A program made the position numbers and the translations under genes. The notes below the pieces were generated by a model. The model was not told the origin of the DNA, made no database searches, and saw only the letters and a list, made by a program, of their open reading frames with translations. Positions 46,759 to 58,187 of a stretch of DNA of 64,000 nt are shown piece by piece (position 1 is the stretch's first letter; each line of letters opens with the position of its first letter). The stretch lies in assembly GCA_024220505.1 (NCBI GenBank), contig JAKZZE010000009.1, positions 630,001 through 694,000 on the forward strand. Reading direction: 5' to 3'. The stretch comes from Rhizopus arrhizus (taxonomy: Eukaryota > Mucoromycota > Mucoromycetes > Mucorales > Rhizopodaceae).

Positions 46759-48992
46759 ATGGTAATTAAAACATCTGATCGTCTTACGAGACTCCGCTCA
46801 CAAATGAAATCTCATCAAGTTGATGTCTTGTACAGTAACTGCTTTAATAATTACTTATAGCATTCATGCTAACATTATTGTGTAGCCTTGTGCCTTCAGA
46901 AGATGCTCACCAGGTAAAACTGCAAACTGAATTTAATAAGAAAGAAGCATTTATTAATGAATAAATACAGAGCGAGTATATCGCTGAATGCGACCAACGT
47001 CGTCACTGGATTAGTGGCTTCACTGGTTCTGCAGGTAAGAAATAAAGCAAAGCGTGTCCGTTTTCTTTTTGCTTATTTTCATTTTTATTTCTCGAAAAGG
47101 TTTTGCTGTCGTTACCATGTCAACAGCTGCTTTGTTTACAGACGGGAGATATTTTTTACAAGCTTCTCAACAGCTTGATGATAATTGGACTTTGATGAAA
47201 CAAGGCCTCCCTGGTGTACCTACTTGGCAAGAGTATTTGGTCAAGGTAAGTACGAATTAGAATTCCAAGAGAACAAGAAAAGCTGACTGAAAAAATGAAC
47301 GTGTGCAGAATATTAGTGCAGGCTCACGTATTGGACTTGATCCCAAGCTCATTTGTGGAGGTAAACCGAGAAGATGAGAGCAATAAACTTGTTTTAATAC
47401 ATTTTATTTGTCCAATTTAGCCGATGCTCACCAGATTTCTGCTCAGCTTAAGCCTATAGGTTCATCCCTGGTCCCTATTCAAGAAAATTTGGTCGATGCT
47501 GCTTGGGGCGAAGAAAGACCAAAGGCTCCAAAAGATAAAATTTTTGTGCAACTCATTCAATATTCAGGTAAACAAAAGGGTCAACTATTTCCATTTATGG
47601 AACGTAACATTTACTCTTGTTTAGGAAAATCTGTCCAGGATAAACTCAAGGAATTACGTGATCATATTGTGGAAAAGAAGGCTTATGGTACCGTAGTATC
47701 TGCTTTGGATGAAATCGCTTGGCTATATAATGTGAGAGGATCGGATATTGAATGCAACCCAGTTTTCTTTTCTTATTCCGTTGTCACGGAGAGCGAGGCC
47801 ATTTTGTATATTGATTTGGATAAAGTAACTGATGAGGTTAAGGCTCATTTGGATGCCTCTCAAGTTACCCTTAGGCCTTATTCAGAGTTCTTTGAGGCCC
47901 TTTCAGAAATCAAGTTGAAGCTTGGTGAAAAGAAATTGTTAGTGAACAACAAAACTAGTTTGGCAGTAGAAGTTGCTGTAGGCGAGGTGAATAGGCATAA
48001 TACTCTTCTTGATTTACTTTGTTTTTATTAACGTACTTGTTCGATAGGACAATGTTATAGAGGAAAGATCCTTCATTACTGATGCTAAGGCTATCAAAAC
48101 TAAGGAAGAATTGGATGGTATGCGAGCCTGTCACATCCGTGACGGTGCTGCTCTTGTTCAATACTTTGCTTGGCTTGAACAGAAGCTACTTGCCGGTGAG
48201 AAAATTGATGAAGTAGAGAGCTCTGATCGTTTGGAACAATTCCGTGCTGCTCAAGAACATTATGTCGGTTTGTCATTCGCCACCATCTCCTCTACTGGAC
48301 CCAATGGTGCCATTATTCATTACAAGCCCGAAAAAGAAACTTGTAAGGTGATTGATCCTAATGCAATCTATCTTTGCGACTCTGGAGGACAATACCTTGA
48401 TGGTACAACCGATGTTACGCGTACATTTCATTTCGGTACACCCACGGCTTATGAAAAACGATGTTTTACACGTGTGCTTCAGGGACACATTGCTATTGAT
48501 CAAGCTGTTTTTCCCAAAGGCACCACAGGTTATCTCTTGGATCCCTTTGCTCGTCAGTATCTCTGGAAAGATGGATTGAACTTCTTGCACGGTACTGGTC
48601 ACGGAGTTGGTTCATTCCTGAATGTTCATGAAGGACCTCACGGTATTGGTATCCGTGTCAGTTACAACGATACACCTCTTGCTGCAGGTATGACAGTGAC
48701 AGATGAGCCTGGTTATTATGAAGATGGCAAGTTTGGTATTCGTATCGAAAATGTCATTATCGTCAAAGAAGCTGATACTCCAAATAACTTTGGTGGTCGT
48801 GGTTATTTAGGCTTTGAACATGTAACCATTGCACCTATAGGCCGTAATCTGATTGATGTTGATTTATTATCTCCTTCTGAAAGAAAATGGGTCAACGATT
48901 ATCACCAAGAGTGTTTGACAAAGCTTGGTCCTCTTATTGCTCATGATGAGCTTGCAACAGCTTGGTTAAAGAAAGAAACCTTACCAATTTAA
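46759..48992 (+). CDS. Xaa-Pro aminopeptidase (aminopeptidase P, M24B)
   Basis: Eight exons (46759-46829, 46886-46913, 46971-47034, 47100-47245, 47309-47360, 47421-47567, 47625-47986, 48048-48992), 604 aa, like XPNPEP1. The N-terminal creatinase-like domains show [19 protein letters not shown] and [14 protein letters not shown]. The C-terminal pita-bread domain carries the metal ligands: [20 protein letters not shown] (two Asp), [16 protein letters not shown] (His), [20 protein letters not shown] (two Glu). It removes an N-terminal residue before proline, using Mn2+. The 57-bp stretch 47568-47624 is open and in frame but interrupts YSGKSVQ, so it is treated as an intron. Confidence 0.95.
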
Positions 48993-49478
48993 CAGCACAA
49001 ATAAATAATAATAATAAAACATTTGAAAATTCACTTTTTTATTTTTACATGGAATTCTCATGAAGCATGGAAGCACAAGAATACCATGCATGTCTAGTAT
49101 CAAACACAAACGAACATATACAAGACAGCAGCTCTTTTATTATAATAATGATGCTTCTAATTGAGGCTTTCTTAAAGCTTATATGTCATCGAACAACTAT
49201 AATTCTTTGTGATAAGTAGACGATGTGAAAGCATACGAACTGCTGCATTACTATGATCAATGGAACCTCACTATTTTCCTGGTCCTGTAGTATGAGATAC
49301 AAGTTAAATTTATGTACGAAAAAGAAGGTCCTCATTGTCTTTGAATAAATAAGGAGTGTATTGTTATTTAAAGTGCTACAAATAAAGATAAAGTGCAAAG
49401 ATTGGCAAGAGCAATGAAATGAACCTGTGTCCTTTTCTTATTTAATTCATTTTATTTTGAAATATATGTGTATGATGC
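48993..49478. other. Convergent 3' spacer, no gene seen
   Basis: 486 bp between aminopeptidase P and ORC6, AT-rich, with AATAAA-type signals just after 48992. No gene. Confidence 0.5.
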
Positions 49479-50405
49479 TTATTGTTGGTTTGATATTTGT
49501 AATTTAAGTTGATCAACCATCCTTGTGTGCCATGCTGTATAATCTTTGTAACGTCTTGTTGATTTATAGTCGCGATGGTCAATCATTGAGACAATTCCAG
49601 AAACTGGAGTTGTGTTGGCTCTTTTTCTTGATTTATTTGTCTCTTCCTCTGCTTCTTCTACCGATCTTTTCTTTTTAGATGTTGTAGATTTTTGTTCTTT
49701 AAACTTGGCTAGTTGTTTAGAACAAACGTCATTAACTATTTTTATACATCTATTGAGCTCTGTTAAACTGCAGCTACAGAGTTGGTGTAATCTATCCTTG
49801 TTCAATTTATCCTAAAGAAAAACTCTAGTTAAAATCAACAGCATCTTTCTATGTATAATTTGCATAGTTTACACCAAATGCTTTAGCACAACAGAACATG
49901 ACAGCGCCTTTCCAGCAGGACAACTTTAGCTCGTCATCAATGTTGCTTTTCTTTGCTCCAGTGAGGGTATCTTTATATCTTTTTATGAAATCATCCCAAA
50001 GTGTATTGGCGTATGTTTGCATTGTAGTTGAGCCTAATGCAACAGCGAGTGTACTCAACGTTACTGAAGGATAAATATTTAATTGTTTACGAACTGTACT
50101 CAGCACAGACTCATAAGCTTTTACTGAACAACCTGCTAATTCAGCAGCTAGTTTGACATTCCAATCGTACATTTGAAGGCTACAATATTCAAAAAAATAA
50201 GTTTTTCTATTTCAACATATTTTTTCAATTACTACCTTTCATAAGCAAGGTGAATGGCAATTACTGGTTTACAATTTGGTCCTTTATTAAATAATTTGGG
50301 TGGTAAAGGATAAAATCGACCTATAATCTCTTGAGCTTCACTCTCTAATTTTTTATCTTCATTTAAATGAAGTCGTTGTAAACAATTTTTTAAAGTGCTG
50401 GACAT
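49479..50405 (-). CDS. ORC6: Origin recognition complex subunit 6
   Basis: Three exons (50405-50236, 50179-49873, 49811-49479), 269 aa. The N-terminal TFIIB-like helical repeats show CKPVIAIHLAYERLQMYDWN-type sequence (split by the intron), LAAELAGCSVKAYESVLSTV and ELKLSCWKGAVMFCCAKAFG. The C-terminus ends with the conserved basic helix around RRYKDYTAWHTRMVDQLKL. A basic stretch, SKKKRSVEEAEEETNKSRKR, is a likely nuclear signal with CDK-like TP nearby (NTTPVSG). ORC6 helps load MCM helicases at origins. The donor at 49872 was chosen over read-through because it gives AFGDKLNKDRLHQL without a stop. Confidence 0.85.
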
Positions 50406-51615
50406 GTGAAGTTGCAAGAAATAAAAAAATCAAAAAAGGGGGAAATATTGATTTTTTATGCATATTAATGTGGCTTATACATTCGAATAATATTATCTTT
50501 GATGCTACTTTGGATTTAATAATTGTAATTCACTTAGGCTTTTATTTAGACAATCTAAACATAATCCAGAGAGCTTGATAAATAAGCACAATCAATGCTG
50601 TACAACTTGATTGAAGGCAAGGATGGTTTTGTTTTGTAAACTTCTGCAAAGGTAGACAATACTTGTTGCGGAAACCAATCACTTGCTATCTAAACCTAAG
50701 CATAGGAATATGATATAGTTTTCTAAATAAGCTACAACATTTGTGAAAGCTTCTTTTCATAAAGCGAGCATCTCACTGGTTAAAGATGAACTTGTCTGTT
50801 AGATCCTGACAAACTGAATAACAAATTTTTTTTTTCTAGAGTGATCTCAGACAACATGAAGAAATTAAAACTTTATCCGAAGAACATTACTGTCGGTTGA
50901 GTTCGGCCAAAATATTCCCGAGTAAAGCAAAGAATAAGGTTTCTTTTTTCCCGTTTTAGAATAATTCACAAGTGACACATGTAACACACTGACCATCTTA
51001 TGAGTGTTTGATATCTTGACTTGTTATTTTTTATATAAAATACATTTTATCATCAAATAAAAGGTTGATTGCGTTGATAAGCAATCTATTATTGTGAGCC
51101 TCAATCAATAAATGAACTATGGATGATTAAGTAAGCATCTTTCCTATTCAAATAAAAAGTGGCAAAGTCATGAATATTTTTTACTGTTTAAAAACAATAC
51201 AAGCATATATCGCATAATATTTATTTTATTCTGTTACCCTTTTTAACTGAGAAAACATAATACCCGAGATCATATTCACGAATGTGAAACCTATGATTTT
51301 CAAAAAAAAAAGAATTGTGTTGTGAATCATAAAAATTTCTTATTTTTTTACGTCAATAAAAATTCAAATATTCCCACTGTGAATAATGAATTATAAAAAC
51401 ATGAAACATCGTTTGCTTAATAATCACTAGAAAAAATAAGAATGAAATTGAGAAATCGGGTGAAATGCCGGTTGGCTGACTTGATTCATTCGGCCGGAAG
51501 GAAAGTTTATCCCAAAAAAAAAAAAAAAAAAAAAGCTTATAAATAACATTTTTTTTATTTTCCCCCAAAATTGTTTATTGATATACGCTTTCTTTCTTCT
51601 TTTATTATAATAGCA
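50406..51615. other. Intergenic, no gene seen
   Basis: 1.2 kb divergent spacer between ORC6 and the small hypothetical gene. It has an A21 tract (51514-51534) followed by an AAGCTTATAAATAA TATA-like element 70-80 bp before 51616. No coding signal. Confidence 0.45.
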
Positions 51616-52113
51616 ATGAGTACAAATGTAGTCGAATCAAATTTTATTTATCCAAAATTTCATGATACACATTCGACCACTACTACTAATAGTAATACAA
51701 CAACAACAAGCAAAAAAGACACTGAAATCGACAATTCTATCTATCAATTGCTCTCCATTTATCTCAGCACAGATAAACGATTAGACTTACCACCTGCTAC
51801 TCCACCTAAAAGACATTACGATCATCAACCCTCACCTTATGCATTAAAACATAGAAATTGGCTTGGAGAAGCAAACAAAAACAAACCTCAAAATCTATTA
51901 GAACGAAATACTTTGTTTAATTCAAGAAAGTTATTAATCAAACCAGAGGCGATAATAAATAAGAAGAGGCGTTCAAAGTCTGTATCATTCAGTGAAACTG
52001 TAACTATTATATCACAAGACCATATCGTATCCAAGTTGAAGATAAACGATAAAGATTGCAGTGAAGAAGAAGAAGAGTTTGTTGACGCTTTTGAAGACAT
52101 TAAAGTAGCATAA
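51616..52113 (+). CDS. Hypothetical protein with RVxF-like motif
   Basis: 165 aa from the ATG at 51616; the frame is open a little further upstream but without ATG. The protein is Thr/Ser/Asn-rich at the N-terminus. A short Pro-rich patch (LDLPPATPPKRHYDHQPSPY) and a basic-then-hydrophobic block KKRRSKSVSFSETVTII follow, and the C-terminus is acidic (EEEEEFVDAFEDI). KSVSF is close to the protein phosphatase 1 docking motif [RK]x[VI]xF, with SFSET as a phosphorylation candidate. No fold or family is recognised. A promoter TATA-like element upstream supports a real gene. Confidence 0.6.
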   Translation: MSTNVVESNFIYPKFHDTHSTTTTNSNTTTTSKKDTEIDNSIYQLLSIYLSTDKRLDLPPATPPKRHYDHQPSPYALKHRNWLGEANKNKPQNLLERNTLFNSRKLLIKPEAIINKKRRSKSVSFSETVTIISQDHIVSKLKINDKDCSEEEEEFVDAFEDIKVA

Positions 52114-53145
52114 TTTGTTATATACCCCGGATACGCATACATATACATATTGCATACATACACTATAAACTGTATATCAAAAGTATCTTTTTACATTCAT
52201 CATTATTATCATCACACATTACATATCTGCGTACTTGAACCAAAAGCCACTTTTTATAAATAAAAGATGTCATAAACGTTTTATATTTTCATTAAAGCAC
52301 GTATAAAAAAGAACATTTGGAAGACACAGGTTTTCTTATGACGTTTATGTGTAACTGCACAGCCAGAGTACAGTAACGGTTGTCCCCTCCCCCCTTTTTT
52401 TGGTTTGGTTTATAAACGCTTGCCAAGAAACATGGCTTATAAGTTTAATATCAAAGCAAGGAATAGGACACGTGTAGTGTAATTGACAAATTTAGTTTAA
52501 CAACGCGACACTTCCCGCTTAATAATGATCTCCAAAGAGATTTATAGTGAATTGTAAATAAAAGTGTAAAGCAGTGGCCCACGTCATCTTGAATCCGATT
52601 CATCAAATTATGAGATAGTTTAATTGATTTAAACAAGTTCAAAATATAATATTATATTCATACTGACGTAGAACAACTTTTTGCGTCATTGACTCTATAA
52701 GCTTGTGTGCTTTTTTATATCTTGGCACTTTTTTTCGATTCAAGATAGGAGTTTGTAACAAAATGGCTTGATAAGAGAGAGAGAGTCATTTGAGTTCATA
52801 TAATAGACGCAAAGAGAATTGAAGACTTTTTGAATCTAGCTTATCATTTCATTAGCAGCACTAGAAATTATCGCTTAGCAATTCATTGGAAGTCTAACCG
52901 TGTTTCCTATTTAATGTTCGCTTTCCTCGCAGGGTGCTTACGGAATTTGCTTTCGCACACAACATGCATGTCAATCAAAAGCATGCGTTATATAAAGTCC
53001 AGAGCATTTCATTAAGAGACTGATACTATTATTAATAAAAATCTTGTCATCTTCCCCATTTGCCACATACAATAAAGCAGATTATGTATTAACTTGTACA
53101 GGAATGGGCTGAGCAGCAAAAAGTAATTTCATTCTCTTTTTTTTC

Positions 53146-53186
<41 letters not shown>

Positions 53187-53190
53187 CAAA
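52114..53190. other. Intergenic, no gene seen
   Basis: About 1.08 kb. It ends in T19 (53157-53175) directly joined to A11 (53176-53186) immediately before the aldo/keto reductase ATG, a perfect T/A palindrome in the leader. Frames at 52830-53015 show nothing. Confidence 0.45.
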
Positions 53191-54488
53191 ATGACTATAA
53201 AGTTAGAAAAGGACATTATTCCTACTAAAGATACAAAGCTTAAACTAGCTGGTATCATTGAAATACCACCTGTTGGTAAAAAGAAGATTAAGATAGTAAG
53301 TATGTTGATAAATTAACCTACTTTATAAGCTATTGGCTGCTGGCAGTGGGGTGACAAGAAAGGTACATAGTGTATTATATAAAGACTGGTATCTCAATTG
53401 TTCTTTTATCTGTCTAGTTTGGAAATGGACGCCAAAAGCTGAAAAGGATGCTAAAGAGGCCTTTGATAAAGCGTTTGAATTAGGTATTTCTTTCTATGAT
53501 ACAGGTAGGAAAAAAAGATGATGATTCCTCTCTATCTCATTTTTTGTAAATTAAATTTACTTTATTTGATCTAGCCGAGATATACGGTGATGGGGAATCA
53601 GAAAGAGAGATTAAGCGATTTCGAGAAAGCTACAGTGATGAAGAAAAGACAAAGCAAGTGATCGCTACCAAATTTTTTCCTCATGCTCACCGTACTCAAT
53701 TTCCAGATGTCTTACTTTCTGCTCTCAAGGATTCCTTGTCTCGTCTAGGTGTTTTCAAAGTGGATTTGTATCAAATTCATGCAGCTGTTCATCCAGCTAG
53801 TATCGAAGTAGTTGGTGATGTACATTTACTTGCGCGAGACTTTGGACGATTTCATTAATCATACATTTCGTTGTAGCCAATGCCTTGGCTGACGCTTATG
53901 AGGCAGGTCTTGTGAAAGCAGTTGGTGTGTCTAACTATGGTATTGAGGATGTTAAACAAATGCATGCCGCTTTACAAAAAAGAAATCTTTCTTTGGCTTC
54001 CAACCAAGTATCTTATTCCTTGATTCGTACAATTCCTGAAAAGTCGGGTCTCATCAAGCTTTGTCATGAACTTGGGATCATTGTCTTGGCCTATTCTCGC
54101 AAGTTATCTGTCATCTTTACTTGAAATAATATTAATTTCAATCTTACTTGTAGCGTTGGGCATGGGGTTATTAACTGGCAAGTACTTGCCTACTGGTCCA
54201 TTCCCAAAGGGACGTGAGAAACCATTCATGAAGTTTGATACGGAGCAATTGACAAGACTGCTGAGTGCACTAAATAAATTGAGTGAGAGATACAAAAAAG
54301 CGCCAAGCGCAATCGCTTTGAATTGGTGTATCGTCAAAGGCACAGTCCCTCTTGGAGGAGCAAGGACAGCTGAACATGTAAAGCAAAACGCAGAGGCACT
54401 TGGGTTTCGATTAACAAAGGAAGAGGTTGCTGAACTAGACATCCTTTCTTTCTTGGGGTCAAATAACAGAGGATGGCAGCATGGATAA
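53191..54488 (+). CDS. Aldo/keto reductase
   Basis: Six exons (53191-53275, 53330-53362, 53418-53504, 53575-53814, 53877-54098, 54154-54488), 333 aa. (beta/alpha)8 reductase motifs: IGCWQWGD, FYDTAEIYGDGESEREI with the catalytic Asp and Tyr, VIATKFFP with Lys, LYQIHAAVHP with the active-site His, AVGVSNYG, SNQVSYSLI, and AYSPLGMGLLTGKY. It reduces aldehydes or ketones with NADPH; its length and PLGMGLL block fit the YakC/pyridoxal-reductase-like AKR group. Exon 1 was ended at 53275 because only that donor gives PPVAIGCWQWGD. The last intron uses GC-AG. Confidence 0.9.
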
Positions 54489-54609
54489 GATAAAGAAAGG
54501 TTTTATGTTTTGTTTTATTTATTTTTGTTTTTATTTTTTAATAAAATGAGATGCTTTTACATAAAAATGCTTATAAAGATGCAAAGTTTGTTTTTTTTTT
54601 TTTTTTTTA

Positions 54610-55134
54610 TTAAACATGAAGTGAATATAGACTATCCAAATCGTCATCCAAAAGGTCCATTTCTGCTTCTTTTCGTGGAATATAAGGCTGTGCACTGTAC
54701 TGTTGTCGCTGTATCCACTGATTCAGCAATTTCTTTGCCATCAATCGACTCCTCAATTTATCTGTGGCTGATTTTAACTTTTGATTCTCGTTGTGTAACT
54801 CTTGTAATTGTGTTTCAAGTACTTGATTCCTTGCTGTGATTTCTTGTATTGTTTTCTTCATTTCGTGGTATTGAGTGTTTTTCTTGATGCGGTATCTTGC
54901 TGATGCTGCCTTGTTTCGCTCTCTTCTGTCAGTCAGCGATAGTTCTCCGTGAAATGGTCTTTCGTGATAAGAAGAGGAGGGAGAAAGAGGTGGGGTATTT
55001 TGTTCCGGTAAAGGAAAGTTGGAAGTTGTCCGAGGAGGTTCCAAGTAACAAGGTATTATATTTGATGGATCACGCGAACAGGTCAGAGACGAGATGGACA
55101 TTTGAGGTATTTTATGGGTAAAAACGGTATCCAT
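54610..55134 (-). CDS. bZIP transcription factor
   Basis: Single exon, 174 aa from the ATG at 55134 (the frame is open upstream without ATG). A Ser/Pro-rich N-terminal region contains NTPPLSPSSSY. The basic region RRERNKAASARYRIKKN has the NxxAAxxxRxR core of Gcn4/ATF4/Cys-3-type factors. A leucine zipper with Ile/Leu/Leu heptads follows (IQEITARNQVLETQLQELHN), ending in an acidic tail (EMDLLDDDLDSLY). Fungal relatives control sulfur or amino-acid metabolism, but which pathway is unclear. It is convergent with the aldo/keto reductase, 121 bp between stops, with a T-run in between. Confidence 0.87.
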   Translation of the reverse strand: MDTVFTHKIPQMSISSLTCSRDPSNIIPCYLEPPRTTSNFPLPEQNTPPLSPSSSYHERPFHGELSLTDRRERNKAASARYRIKKNTQYHEMKKTIQEITARNQVLETQLQELHNENQKLKSATDKLRSRLMAKKLLNQWIQRQQYSAQPYIPRKEAEMDLLDDDLDSLYSLHV

Positions 55135-55879
55135 TTTTATGTTTAAATAAAAGAAAAAAAGATAGGAGAAGAAGAGCAAGTATTTATACAAGATGTTTCA
55201 TATAGGTTACTTTATATGGACATATTAAAAAAAAAAAAAAGAAACATATATTGTTTGATGGTCTCAAATGTCGCTTTCTTGTCTTACAATCTTTTTTATT
55301 CTATGACTTGTAAAAATACCATTTAAAGTATTATTGTTATTTGTTGGTTTCAACTTTAATATGACATTAAACATTCCATCTTTCTTATCTTTACGTCTCT
55401 TACATAAACATTTGATTTTGATTTCTAATAGGCTATCATTTAAAGCTAAAGCTCTTTATGTGCTAAAAAAAACTTTTGCAAGTTGATTAATAACTGTGAA
55501 AGTGAAAAGGGGTCTAAAAAGTAGTTGCTGATGTATAAGATCTGGAAATCATAACAACGGCTTTTTCTTTTTAAAGTCTTTATTATAAAACACAAGTGTT
55601 TATTCATTCCTACTCGACAATACGTTGGTTACCCCCTTTGTCAAATCGTTCTTTTATTCTTTCTTCAAAGCTCTATTCGGCCAATTTTATTGTCCTTTTT
55701 TTTATGTGGCTTCTTGAGAATATTTTGTTTACAATCATTTGTTTATTTATTTATACTCGTTGAATGTAAATGTGGTTTACTTGGCTCAGATAAGGTATGT
55801 GTAGTTCAATGAACTGGTACTTTTATATCATGTCTCTGGTCATTTATTAATCATTTCCTATTACATTTATTTTTCTTTC

Positions 55880-55912
<33 letters not shown>

Positions 55913-56611
55913 TTTTTTTTTGGCACTAACAATCACGTCAATCGGCCTGATTGATTGTTTCCAACGTAAAAGTTCACACACTTTTTCTTATTCAATATGT
56001 ACTCTTGAAAAGTAATGACAATCGCCGACTATTGGCTTTTTACTATGTTTGATATTAAGCATCACGTATGCGGTAAATACGTCAGGTAAAAGTGGTCAAA
56101 GCCCTTTGCATATGAAAAGAAAAAGTGTTTCAGTTGCACACGCTGAGCTAGAATTTGCTTGTGTTGTTTGCACTGAAACGTATCCAAGATACTATGACAC
56201 ATAGGATATTTATTTAGTTGCTATGATTTTTATTTGAAAAGTAGACTTTTAAAAACAAGCATCAATGACATTAAATCGATATCATCATGTACACACATTG
56301 TTTATTATTACTTTATAAGGATTAAATCAAGCCTGTTCTCACTATAGTATTTGGCAGTAATAAATACAAAAGACAGGGAGATTGTTATTTATAGATGATG
56401 GTATCATTTGGCCCTTGTTTTGTTGCATAAAAATAAATAAATGTGCTCACCACACAGACAAAATACGTAAACAAATATGTACTAGGATTATAAATAAATT
56501 GAACTCATGCTTTATTCAAACAAATAAACATCTCCAAATATAAAAAAAAGGGGAATTAATTAGACTCTTAAAAAAATCCCAGAGATAGCATAATCACTTT
56601 AAGGTATATAA
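55135..56611. other. Long intergenic stretch, no gene seen
   Basis: About 1.48 kb between the bZIP start and the ALKBH1 stop, with a T28 tract at 55894-55921 in a CT-rich strip. No coding frame with a recognisable motif. Confidence 0.45.
55894..55921. repeat. Pure poly(T) tract, 28 bp
   Basis: Uninterrupted T28 preceded by a TTTCT-rich strip; simple sequence. Confidence 0.9.
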
Positions 56612-58068
56612 TTATTTTTTTGATTGTTCTTGATGTTCCTCGCCTGGAGGATATACTTGTCTGATATTAAGATTAATACGACTTGTACTCATGAATTCAC
56701 CAAATAATTTCCAATTGGGTGAATCGTTATATTCATTTTCATTCGACAAATAGTTTGGTAAAGATCCTTCTATAATACGTGGAACTCCTAATAAAAAAAA
56801 AAAAAGAAAATATATCAGCAACACATATTGTCATTTATTCCTATTTCTTTGTTACCGTGGAAAGCTTTTCTACATGGTCCAGTCATGACAATGATGTCTC
56901 CACTTCTTAACAGTAATGGAGTCGGAACAGTTTCCCTTGTTAATCCACCTATTAAATAAACACAGGAATGTCCAAGACTTTTTTTTTTTAAAAAAAAATT
57001 ACTATACATGTTGATTCAAACAATCATATCTATTTACCTTAGGGAGACCAAGGGAGCATCCATATTTATTTCACTTCTATCAACATGACCCATAAGTGTA
57101 TCTCTGTATTGATAATAATTAATTACGCCTGCTTCTGCATTGAAATCATCTCCTTTATATTTATTGATCCAAGCTTTTCCTTGTCCATCATCATAACCAA
57201 TGTTTTCAACAGCGTAAACGACCGCTTTGGTTAGTTCGGCTACATCTTCTGGAAAAGGGTATCGACGGTCAAGATGATAAGTTTTGGTAGGCCAGTGGTA
57301 TTGATATCCAAGTGTCACCCAGCGTAACCTTCGAATAAGTTCTGAAGGGGCTAATAAGGGCACGCTCGATGCTGGTGGAGGATCTGGTTTAGGTTCCTGG
57401 ATCACTGGCTTAAAATCATCTGAACATGCTGTTAGTTCTCTGCGGGGTGCAGGCTTTTGTGTACATGCTGCTTCCTTTTTATTTTGTTCTTCTTCGGAAT
57501 CAGTGTAGGTATCAGATTCCCCATCCTTTATGTTGGCTTTTTTTGGTACATAGAATTCAGAGTCGTCTGGTGTCAACTGGCCACTATTTTCTGCTTCATA
57601 TAATGGCCAAATGCCTGAAGATGGAACGATATAATGCGTATCAAGACTAGATGTATTTGGAGGACGAGGATATACAGAAAGACATTGCTTAATCAAATGA
57701 CGTTGAGCCTTTGGGGTAAATGCATTTGGGATAATAATAAGCCCTGGAACATGTTTTAATACATAAGCATTTTGGCAAGGTTCATCACCGAATAAGTTAG
57801 AAAGTTGGCTCAAATCATAAGTCAACTTAATAGGGACAATCGACTCCAAGTTTTCTTTTGTATGTTTCCCGGGAAGGTTGCTAAAATCAATAACATGTGT
57901 AAAATCAGGAGGAGGCACCCTGGATTTAAAGTTTCGTTCACAATAACGAAATGGTGCCTGATTAACGTAGCTGCTAGTATCCTTCTTTTTGGATTCAACT
58001 TCTTGTCTTTCTCGTTCCCAAATCTTTTGTTGTCTTTTTGACTTGAATACAGGTGTAATAACTGACAT
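56612..58068 (-). CDS. AlkB-family Fe(II)/2-oxoglutarate dioxygenase, ALKBH1-like
   Basis: Three exons (58068-57038, 56977-56856, 56787-56612), 442 aa. The dioxygenase core holds INYYQYRDTLMGHVDRSEIN (iron ligands His and Asp), VSLSLGHSCVYLIGG, PLLLRSGDIIVMTGPCRKAF with the distal His (FHG), GVPRIIEGS, and the RxxxxxR pair in TSRINLNIRQ. Order and GHSCVYLIGG/GPCRKAFHG blocks are those of ALKBH1 proteins, which demethylate nucleic acids or tRNA. About 90 residues (roughly 150-240) between the N-terminal fold and RRLRWVTLGYQYHW are acidic then Pro-rich and look like a lineage-specific loop. Family fit is firm, substrate not. Confidence 0.9.
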
Positions 58069-58187
58069 TATTAAAAAGAAAGAGAGAAATAGTGGCCAAG
58101 CAACAAGCCACTGTTATTTTTTATTTTTTGAGTAAAGTGATTGCTCAACAGTCAGAGAATAAGTAATTCGGCTGGAGAGTGAATCTA

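Noticed and set aside
53296..53331. GTAAGT at 53296 as the end of aldo/keto reductase exon 1
   Set aside because: A strong donor, but it leaves either a 30-bp intron or loses IGCWQWGD; the GTAAAA at 53276 gives a 54-bp intron and the conserved block.
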